From: Darksidea phi
Taxonomy: Eukaryota; Ascomycota; Dothideomycetes; Pleosporales; Lentitheciaceae
Direction: 5' to 3'
DNA: 64,000 bases
Assembly (NCBI GenBank): GCA_030770425.1
Contig: JASJFT010000128.1
Coordinates: 1-64,000, forward strand
Shown here: in pieces, positions 55,262 through 64,000 of the stretch
Layout of the letters: each line of letters opens with the position of its first letter
How positions within the stretch are numbered: the first letter of the stretch is position 1
Notes under the pieces: generated by a model
Told to the model about the DNA's origin: nothing
The model's input: the letters and a program-made list of their open reading frames with translations, nothing else
The model's database searches: none
Translations under genes and position numbers: made by a program

Positions 55262-56095
55262 CTAATGTTCCTTCAGCCCCGTTATCTTGGGAGAAGTGCC
55301 TACCAATACGTCACACAGGATCATCATCATCCCCTCCGCTGTCGCTTGCCGCTCGAGCATTACCGCCAGCACCTCATGTACAATCTGCTGCGATGAATTG
55401 GCTTTGTTGTCCTGATGATCTTTCAGGTAGTGCACTTGCTGCTTCAACGTTTGGATCGCTTCGAGGTGGTAACGCATAGGGCGCGCCAGCTCCTGGCCAA
55501 CCACACGATTGACGTTCTCTAAAGACATTTGGCTCAAATGGTTCTCATATTCGGACACAGTCGGGTCCACGCCTGGTGGCGCGTTTGGTCGCCGTGTGAC
55601 TGCCACGTTCCGGTGCTGCGGAAGTGCAGCTCCAGGGGATGACAACCCGGGAGATGATGCTTGAACCGACGAAACTCTACTGTCTGGGGGCGCTGATGGC
55701 TCGTTTCGGCGTTCAAGGTCGGGCGTGGGAGCACGGGGGTTGCCGCGTTGGTACGTGGAGCCTCCGTTGACACCCGGGCAGTCCGGGAAGCCGGCATTGG
55801 GCTTCGAGCGTCTAGACAGCATATGAGGAGGGCTATCTATACTCATAGGCGAACCTGAGCCGCTTTGGGGCGTGTAGGAAGAGCCTTGTTCAGCCGAGTG
55901 TGTTGGCGCGGTGCGGCCTCCTTCGATGAGGAAATTCGGGGTTTGATACGGCACGAAGGCAAACTCGTGCGTCCGGCAGCGGTCCTGGAGGGTTGCGTTT
56001 TTTGATTTCGTGCGAGAGCAGTTGTTGGAACATTGTGGGCCTTTACCGTTCATGGTGGCCGACTGGCAGCGAGCGTAGCGGGTAATGGTGGACAT
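55262..56095 (-). CDS. Orphan protein with Cys motif, Pro-rich middle and C-terminal helix
   Basis: One exon, 277 residues. N-terminus has a cysteine pattern C-x9-C-x3-C-x13-C-x2-H (RCQSATMNGKGPQCSNNCSR, then LQDRCRTHEF) that could bind zinc. The middle is Ser/Pro-rich and contains RAPTPDLERR. The last 100 residues form a predicted amphipathic coil (YENHLSQMSLENVNRVVGQE, YHLEAIQTLKQQVHYLKDHQ). No signal peptide or membrane segment. Homologs not recognised; the shared APTP-LER motif, the order Pro-rich then coil, and the strand link it to the gene at 53.8 kb. Confidence 0.55.
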   Translation of the reverse strand: MSTITRYARCQSATMNGKGPQCSNNCSRTKSKNATLQDRCRTHEFAFVPYQTPNFLIEGGRTAPTHSAEQGSSYTPQSGSGSPMSIDSPPHMLSRRSKPNAGFPDCPGVNGGSTYQRGNPRAPTPDLERRNEPSAPPDSRVSSVQASSPGLSSPGAALPQHRNVAVTRRPNAPPGVDPTVSEYENHLSQMSLENVNRVVGQELARPMRYHLEAIQTLKQQVHYLKDHQDNKANSSQQIVHEVLAVMLERQATAEGMMMILCDVLVGTSPKITGLKEH

Positions 56096-56394
56096 TTTGG
56101 ATTTCTGCTATAGGTCAGCTAGGTTCCGCTGGTGTAAGAGATGGGGAGGCTGGGTTGAAAAAAGGTGACGGCGTTGAGAGCGCACAATGACGGCAGGTAA
56201 TGAGAAGCACCTACTTGAAATGACACAGGGGGTCGTGGGGATTGTGAAAAGCGCGAGTTAGACGGTGTTAAAAGTCTCAAGGAAAATCAACTTCGATGAA
56301 GTGGCGGGGACCTGGTGATCAACACACCTCGCGCGAATTCAGAAGAATGATATGTCGTGCAAGCAAAGATGATGGATAAAAGCCAGCTCAATAT

Positions 56395-57062
56395 CTAGCT
56401 CTTCAACTGAACGTGCGCAACGGGATTGACCGGCGGAGAAACCACCGGGCTGCCCTCTTCATGTACCTTTGAGTCCGCAATACGGACTACCATCCTAAAG
56501 TCGCTTAGCAAGACGTGTATTGGATTCACATATGACCATGTCTCATTCATCTTCCGCGGTATCACACCGCTGGCATCCGCAGCGACTGTTTCTTGCTCGT
56601 TATTGATCAATCCCACGAAACATGATTCTTCCTTCAACCAACCACTCATGAGAAGGTGCTCGGCCCCCATAGTCATTCTGAACTCCTGTAGTCCACTAAT
56701 TTAGATTCTCCTTGGCCGAGAGGTGGGCAGGCTCAGTTGGCGGCATGAGGCACGCTCAAACCGCAACTCGCCAAGTCGCGCTCAAGCCGGACTAAATTCC
56801 AAGACAACGAGCACTCGCAGGGAAACCTGCAGCTCTTCAGCTCAATGAGGCATCTTCTGGGTACGTCGCTTATGGGCCGTGGCGCCCGAGCACTGCGAAG
56901 TCTCAGGCCATCAGCGCCTAGGTTTGCTTCTCGGCGGCTCGGCGTGTCCTGAAAATAGTTGTCAAAGTCGATGGCGGTCTTTTTCTCGCTCACCGCCTCT
57001 TGCCGCGCCTGAATCGTGAGCTGTTGACTGGACGACAAAGTTGAGCTCACGGGAAGCTGCAT
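56395..57062 (-). CDS. Orphan two-exon protein
   Basis: Exons 57062-56754 and 56685-56395 join in phase 0 across a 68-nt intron (GTGCCT donor, CTACAG acceptor) for 199 residues. Exon 1 reads MQLPVSSTLSSSQQLTIQAR and contains an Arg-rich middle; exon 2 reads EFRMTMGAEHLLMSGWLKEE and SCFVGLINNEQETVAADASG, with a regular, soluble-protein composition. The donor is weak. Not recognised; the two frames might also be separate short genes. Confidence 0.4.
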
Positions 57063-59512
57063 TGCTTCAAGGTGTTTCGCTCTGTCCGAGATAGGTCGAA
57101 AGCGACGCCAGATACCCAGCGCACGGAAAAGCGCATTGCAATATGAGTCACACCGTATGCGCTCTGTGCGCGAGAGAAGGTCGAAAAGGGGCGGTCAATA
57201 AGCTACGGTCCGGCAACAGCAGACAGGCGTGTCTTGTATGTTGCTACCCGTTCTCGATAGTGCGCGGGGCCGGTCTCGTTTGTACGCCACATGATATGCT
57301 TGCAGGGGGAGGGGAATTGGTTTGCGCATCATTTTGAGCCGCGGTGACCGGACGACGCTGCGGATACACCGACGGCCGAGTTGAGGTTGGACTAATTTCC
57401 ATCTCGCGTTGGTCGCACCCACAGGAAAAAGCAGGCTGCACAACAGACCAAGCCCCGGTCAGCACCAATATTCCCAACGCTATGGACCGACTTTTTTCAG
57501 ACTAACAGGCATGTGACAGCCTCATCTCAGCACTTGAGCGCGTTTCGTGCCCCCATCCGACAGCTTGGTGCCCACCGCATCACGTCAGTCAGTGCACAGA
57601 GCCGGATATGGCCTTTTGGCCGGCACGACATCTGTGACAGGACTCACCTTTCCTTCCTTCATTCTCGCACCCAATCGCCCATGCATCCTACCCCGCCTCA
57701 GTACACTACCTTACATTACTGAGTTGGCTAACAAAAAGGGAAATCCTATGGGGTGAACAGTTCCTTGAAGGACCTAGTCATCCCTGAATAAAGCTTCCCA
57801 CGGATTCTATTCTCTCGCAGACCTGACGCGCCTCACCATGTCTTACTGTGGCTGTCGTATTGTTAGGTACAGAGCGGTGACGGTAACGCCGCATCCTCCA
57901 CACGCGAACGTGTATAGCTCTGTCGTAAATGGTTTGCTATCGTGCCACACGAAATCAGGCATGCGTGGGGCAAGCAAACCGGCTTGTCAGGGGTAAGCGG
58001 AGCAGTCAGGGATACGCAGTCTCCTCAGTGTCTGCTCGTCTACCCATGCAACCTTCGTGTCGCTAGCCGCCCGTCCCAACGCCCCGGGTGTTGGCTGAGC
58101 TTGTTGTGCAGTTGTCGGCTCGGCTCGGGCTGTTAATGCTCTAATCGGACATGGATGTGAGCGGAACCAGAATAAACTCTTTTGATCGCCTTGTGAATGA
58201 TGTCATGACTATTGTGTGATTGCGCTGTTAGTGCGGTTGCGGACAGATCTGAACTATCGTCAAGATGATGGGTGCGAACATGAAAAACACCTCTCAAGTC
58301 TGGTTGCGTGACTGATTTTGCTTGAGCCAGTGAGAGGTTCCACGAAAGAGTAGCGAACTTCGGGAAGACTTCCGGGAGAGGCTGCACGCCTTTTACGCCG
58401 CTCATCGACAGCCATCATCCTGCCTGTTGCTGTGCGAGGTGGTGACTGTGGCTCACCTCCATCGTCGTCATGACGCGAAGGAGCGAAATTTGAATCCCAT
58501 ACGACATGGGTACAGAGGTCGACTTGATCGTTGAGCGAGCGGAGAGGCTTGAGCACATTTCACGCGAGACAAGTCAGGGTTTTCGGCGATAGAGATGGTA
58601 GCAGGGGGTGTCTAAGGTGGAAAGCGACGTCTATTGCGACGATCCATGGCGTGCTGCTGGTGATGTGGGAAATGAAGCTTCTCTCTTGGGTGTCCGAAGA
58701 CGGAAATTTCTGAGCACAAGAACATAGGCGGCATTGAGGTTTGCGTGCCGTAGATACGTCAAACTTGCGAATCACTGACTTTGTCGAAATGCGCCTAGGT
58801 GACTAATCAGCTCCCGCGATGCAGCTCCGCCTCCGACAGCGTGGTACACTCCAGGCTGTCCAATCTGCCACGCAGCGCCCACCTTTCTGCCAAGCAGCAA
58901 ATCCATAACCCATGTCAGCGACTAGCATTCCACGAAGGGCTTCGGCTGCATCATGCGGCGGAAAAGACACGGCTTCGCCTGAATCAAATCGGCCAACATT
59001 CTACCCTGTTCCATCACTGGCTGGGCCGGATGCAGTAGATTCCAGGTGCACCCGATACTGCGGCAGCAAGGCCACACGGCTCGGCTGCGAGGCGCGTGTG
59101 GACATAAGTGTTCGTAGTGGTACATCGTATGTCCACTAGTCTCTGAGACGAGGAGGGACCAATGGGAGCTTCCGTAGCCATCGTCCTGTTTCTGCCAAGC
59201 ATCGTTTGTGTGACCGCCGTTGACCGGAAATGGATGCTGAGCGACGTCTGCTCGGTGACCAGAATCGTTCCGAGCCAGCCGGAGTAGAGAGATCCGCAAG
59301 GGTGCATGGAAGTCTTCGCCACGCTTGGCGCTGCGGTAATCGTCTTCTTGTACGGAGATGCCTTAGAAGGTCAACAGGGACATTATATTGGGTTTGATGG
59401 TTGCTCATACCAACATTTGGTTGGGTACAGTGGCGTTTTTTATATGATTCTAGCGTCGCGCAATCTCCTATCTGCTCTCTACAGCTTGCCTCCCCTCTCT
59501 AGCCAATTCACA
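57063..59512. other. 2.4-kb gene-free stretch
   Basis: Many short overlapping frames on both strands, none protein-like. A CT-rich leader (GCTTGCCTCCCCTCTCTAGC) directly precedes the next start codon. Confidence 0.4.
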
Positions 59513-60565
59513 ATGGCCAACGAAGAAACAGCGCATGTCTGGGGTGTAAGCCAGTCGCTACAACCGCGTTTCAAGTCAGAATACAAACCCAAGAAGATCG
59601 ACGAAGACGACACGGAAGGGGGTGCTCACTTCCAGCTGCTCAGCATGTGGACTACTCTACCCTCTAGCCCCCAGCTTCCACGTACTTTAATCAATGTTTG
59701 GCGTCAATGCGAGGTCTGTAGCTGCTACTATCGTCTTCCAGCCATGCTCACCTTTCCCAGAGCCGCATCAGTTCACGAGAAATAGCCCCTGAGACCCCCG
59801 TTCTGCTTCCCAATAATCGCCCATGGGAGGACGAACTTCCTAGTCTACTAGATGTTCGAAAAGAGCTTGATACTATGCCCTACGACATTTACAAGTATTG
59901 TTACAAGAAGCTTGTGGTGAAGAAGGTATTGAAGTATCTGCTTAGCTTCCGGTGAAGAAGGTATTGAAGTATCTGCTTAGCTTCCAGGAGACACGGGGTT
60001 ATGACGGCAACAATATGAACCTTATCCTTCATATTGAAGAAGGAATGTAAGCTCTATGCCTGCAGTAGCGAAGAAGCAGCTCTAATCTCTACCTTCTAGG
60101 CAGAACCTCAAGCTTGATCCGCCTAGCGAGTACCCTTGGGTTCGCGACATCTCCGCTGTCTGCGCCGATTTCGCCCTCGGCATTGGTTCTCTCGAATGCG
60201 AACGCACGTTCCTCTCTGTCCATATCCGCGACTCGGATGCTGAACCAGCGGAGGAATTCCAAAACACTCTCTCCTGGGTCCTCGCCGAATTCCAAAAGCG
60301 TCTTAAAGAAGGATTCCATCTCACTCGCCCCTACCTCTCGCTGGATATCCACAGAGAAGAGTGGAGGTTATGGTGTCATGTGTACCAGCGCCAGGGCAAC
60401 GGTGGGGGTTGGGGCAAAGGGATTAAAGACACGGATCTGCAGGTCTGGACGCTGGGACCTCTGCTCGTGGGAAGTACGACAGACGAGTACAGTGCATTAG
60501 TGTTGATGGCAAATTTGGCGGACTTCGCGATTTGGGGCGTCAAGGAGTATCTCAAGGTAGTATAA
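59513..60565 (+). CDS. Orphan protein gene interrupted by a 35-bp tandem duplication
   Basis: Exons 59513-59713, 59761-60046 and 60100-60565. Exon 2 contains two tandem copies of a 35-bp unit; 35 is not a multiple of three, so the plain reading stops in the second copy (CGG TGA). Removing one copy restores one frame of 305 residues: MANEETAHVWGVSQSLQPRF, PWEDELPSLLDVRKELDTMP, YDIYKYCYKKLVVKKVLKYL, GYDGNNMNLILHIEEGM, NLKLDPPSEYPWVRDISAVC, FQKRLKEGFHLTRPYLSLDI, DEYSALVLMANLADFAIWGV. The unit contains AG|GT, so splicing from copy one to copy two would remove exactly 35 nt. The product looks cytosolic and globular, and I recognise no family. It is either a fresh pseudogene or has a very short new intron. 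Confidence 0.6.
59916..59985 (+). repeat. Perfect 35-bp tandem duplication inside an exon
   Basis: Copies at 59916-59950 and 59951-59985 are identical, beginning GGTGAAGAAGGTATTGAAGT and ending TTAGCTTCC. Each contains GAAG|GTATTG. Confidence 0.97.
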
Positions 60566-63500
60566 ACCTTGTTGAAGGGGAAAATGGAGTATCGTGATGA
60601 GGAGCTAGGGCGCTTGGAATGTAGGTTGAATGTAGAGTTATCACCTATTCTGTATTGCGTGTTCTCTCTATTGAGCATCTATTACTTGTGGATGCACCTT
60701 CATCTGCATTAAAATATGCTTGACAGTTGGTCTTCCTCATATCGGGAAACTCCTGAGCTTCTGTAGCGACCTTTGTGCGTTATTTCTTTATGTGTACGAA
60801 AATTCCGGATTCATCGCAAAACTGGCTCTTCTCGTTGTTGCTGGCTTGATGCTTTAGGCTTCGAAGAACATTATACAGCACTAGTCCGATTGGTTATTTG
60901 TTTGAATCTATTGAGGCGCATGCGACATCGATTGGCAGGTAAGAAAAGTTTAACATATCATTATCGTTGACGGCCATGGACCACGGAAGTCATCATACCA
61001 CACCGCTCTCGATTGCAGACTGCCTTCGGTCTACCCTCAGCCCCTATTTGAAAGCACCACCCAAGACGTAACCCTCAATCTTCTGAATCCACAGCTCGAG
61101 GCGCTGCATCCAGTCCAGCGAGTCGTCTTCGCCTCCGTCGCTACCGGCAAAGTCACGGAAAGCGCTCCCCGCTGCTCGCCGCATCCCTCAAGACACTGGT
61201 TCGCAGAGCTCATCGCCTTCGTAATTCATGCTTCAGACTCATGCCTCAGCGCGCAATATCGCAACAAACTCGGCGCTTACTTACCGGTGTGCAGAAACGC
61301 TGCAGCTGGGTCGTGTCCCTTCCCACGTTTTGATGGTGAGTAAGGTAGTGGTTGAAGAGGTTAGAAAGACAGGCAATAATCAACTTCGAATTGGCATGCG
61401 TACTGATCCTCGACGATACAAATGATACGTTCGGTTCTGCGCTTGAAGGGGGTGTATATCGGGTTGCAAGTGGAAGACATTGCGTATGAGAAGGGATTTC
61501 GAGAACGTACTTTGTGCTGAACGGCAGGGCAACAGATGCGAGAACAAAGGCAATTTCGGATAGGGGCGGGGGCGCAAAACGAAGAAGACCCGGTGCTGAC
61601 AAGAATGCAGAATCTACCGACGGAATCGGTCAGTCTCGAGCACATCTACCGGCATCTGCCTTCCGCTTGACGCCTCAACGGTACACGGGCATATCCTTTC
61701 TCCACCAGCACAGCACAATGGTCATGTTCACATAATTGACCAGGCCAAAATGCTCCCACCAACTTGGAATCAACTGCAGGCATTACCATCACTTGCGGAT
61801 ATGCCCAGCAGTCCAGCTCCGCTTCTAATCCCCTGCAACATGATCATCTAAGAGAAAATACCGGCGGCGATATCACCTCCCGGGTATTAGCCAAACAGAG
61901 CTGGCAACTTTGTGCTTTTCCTGGCCGTGAGATTCCCTTTAGTGCGAAGCTTACCGCCCTAATCCACACGCAACTTGACCCGCCGAGCCTTTCATGATAC
62001 GCGCATCCTGTCTGGTCAACGACTATAATTTTCCCACTGCTTGAAGCTTCGGATCGACATACTTAGTGTTTCAGGCAGGCTCGATTTCACTGCCGCTCCG
62101 AGATCGTTGCTACTGCCTTTGACGTGTACTCCATGAAAAGCATGCAGCAATTAAGGGTTCCCGTTCCAGTAGGCCAGCCAAATTGATTTATGCTTGTCTA
62201 TTCCCGCAAGTATTAGTGCAGCGGTCACCGGTTGGATGTGCCACTTTTCTCCTTCCAGCTGAGCTGCCTAGAGGTGCGCTGATTTGCTGAAGATGTTTGC
62301 TATCTAATATTTTCTCTGACCTGGCTAGACCGCGCACCATCACTCTGCCCCCGCAAACTCTAGCTATGGCAACGTCGTGTGCGGTGCGTTGGTGCGCTTC
62401 CTGAAATCTTCATAGATATTCCACAGCCTTCCTCAGCTTTGGCGGCAACAACGAAAACTCTGTCGCGAGCACTCTCACACACTATAGCTTGTACTAACTT
62501 CAAGAGATGACGCAATGTATCTTCAAGACCACTGTAGGCAGCCGCTGCCAAAAACTGTTTCCAAAGACGAAGGCCAACGGAAAGACCGCTGCGGTCGTGA
62601 AGTCCACCAGACTCTTGAAGATACTTGGAATGACGTCGTTCCGCAAATCCTGAGCCTTCCGAACCTCCCCATCCTCCTCAATCTCTGCCTCTCAAACCAT
62701 AGCCAGAGAATTACAAGGAGAGGCTGTAGTTTGGACCGCATCACCGGCTCAAGTTTCCTTCATAAACGCACATATGCATAGCTACGGATATGAAGCAGAC
62801 AGCTGTAAGCAGACTACGCCGATACCTCTCTTAGGAGTGACCCACTTGCGAAAGCCCAATCTTGCGATGCCAGGTGAAGGTGTGCAGATCCTGCACCCAA
62901 TGCCGGATCATGATACGATCGGACGTGGCTCTTTAGTGATGCTTTCATCGGCACTCCACACTCGGATTTCGTATACACTGACACCAGATCGTGAGCAACA
63001 TAGACACCTTCGTGGTTCTAGACACACCCACTCGGAGTGAGAAAACAGGTACTTGACGATGCTACCGGTGAACTTGCCGGACTGGGTCCATGGCCGCACT
63101 CCTACTCATATATATGTGCATTCGATGCGGACCTCTGCATTATGCGATACTGCCGCCAGCTCCCAGAAACCGTGTTAAATCGATAGCCGTTGGTGGGGAT
63201 TCTGATCGAACCCCAAGCGGCAGACTGGCCCGAATCTGCACCCAACTTCCGAGAGCTCGATGCATCACGGACGGCAATTAATCTGGGTTCGCAACCATCA
63301 GTCGTGAGTATAATAGATCTAAGTCCGTACATGCTGGGAACACCCCAGCACTACGCCGTTGAGAAATCATGCAAGCACCTTGGACACAACCGCCCTGGGA
63401 TGACACTTGGCATCGGATTCCAAGGGTCTGATAGATTGCAGACATTGCATACTGCTACCGCTCAACACTTCAATACTGTTTCAATATACGAAAAACGCCC

Positions 63501-64000
63501 CCACATGCAAGTTATGCAACACGATTCTACCCAGCCCACTGGGCTCCGTATAGCCACCCACGACCAACGAACCCAACCACGATCGTCGCAACGTTGTCTC
63601 CACTAGCGATCCATCTTGATATGCTGAGCGCTTCTGCATAGCCGGTAGTTGAGCGCCTTGGGTAAATACTCTCAAGTTCAAAGAGCTCTCCGCGGCTCCT
63701 TTGACTTTGACAAGAGGATCCGCATTGATGTAGCCTCATGGATCAAGCTCCAACTCGACCTACGACACTCTGCGAAAGTTGTAATGACAGCTTCAAACCG
63801 AGGAATCCCTCACCGTCTTCAACTACCTCCGGCGTGCAATCCAAGCTACACGGCAAAGGCGAAACCGACACACGGTCCAACGTCATACACAACTCCAACG
63901 ACCGTCAATAGCATTGCTACTGCTGCTACTGAGCACAAACTGCACTTCCTCTATTCCGCCTTCGACCCTGCGCAATGCGTCTTGTTTCGATCCATGGGCA
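60566..64000. other. Unresolved right end, possible gene fragments
   Basis: Three places look partly coding. On the minus strand at about 61190-61052 a piece ends SLDWMQRLELWIQKIEGYVL plus GGAFK and a stop. On the minus strand at 62360-62690 two overlapping frames both look protein-like (one with LEDTLRHLLKLVQAIVCESA, one with LVDFTTAAVFPLAFVFGNSF). On the plus strand near 63297 SVVSIIDLSPYMLGTPQ resembles the N-terminus of 2-oxoglutarate/Fe(II) dioxygenases. None could be extended to a full gene; decayed genes or undetected introns are equally possible. Confidence 0.3.

Noticed and set aside
59306..59512. Longer N-terminus for the duplicated orphan gene (in-frame ATG at 59306)
   Set aside because: The segment is unlike the rest, and a CT-rich leader directly precedes ATG 59513, which gives a better start.

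Overview
The window comes from a filamentous ascomycete, most likely a Dothideomycete. The evidence is spliced genes with short introns (about 45-145 nt, GTAAGT/GTATGT-type donors, CAG/TAG acceptors), purely fungal families (SAT4-type rhodopsin-like membrane protein, EsdC-like glycogen-binding protein, TinA/ADIP-like coiled-coil protein, a DUF7732-like glycine-rich protein) and RIP-like decay of a transposon. Placement below class level is inference.

Layout. 0.3-12.3 kb is a housekeeping block: SCP2 sterol carrier, F-box protein, alpha-arrestin with a PPxY motif, a mitochondrial-type alpha/beta lipase with eight exons, a V-ATPase subunit G gene divergent from PET117, and a glycine-rich membrane protein. 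12.3-24 kb is almost empty: only a 76-residue cysteine-containing protein is convincing. 24-29 kb holds the EsdC-like and ADIP-like genes. 29-37 kb holds an unresolved multi-exon gene, a secreted GH43 enzyme, a broken protein kinase, a BTB protein and an NDUFB8-like complex I subunit. 37.7-42.8 kb is the intronless SWR1 remodeller.

From 43 kb rightward the sequence turns accessory: a C2H2 zinc-finger gene, a RIP-damaged Fot1/pogo-like transposase fragment, a SAT4-family protein, a poly-T/N assembly gap, a secreted BBE-type FAD oxidase, a TA-rich gene desert (50.8-52.1 kb), three orphan genes (53.8-57.1 kb) and an orphan gene interrupted by a 35-bp tandem duplication. The last 3.4 kb is unresolved.

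I reconstructed exons by hand from splice consensus, phase continuity and family knowledge; exon coordinates are in each entry. Three reading-frame breaks of one base (F-box N-terminus, lipase microexon junction, kinase A-run), the poly-G start and the poly-T/N gap suggest the assembly may contain indel errors. The most interesting feature is the 35-bp tandem duplication at 59916-59985. It carries an AG|GT core, so it either kills the gene or creates a removable new intron.
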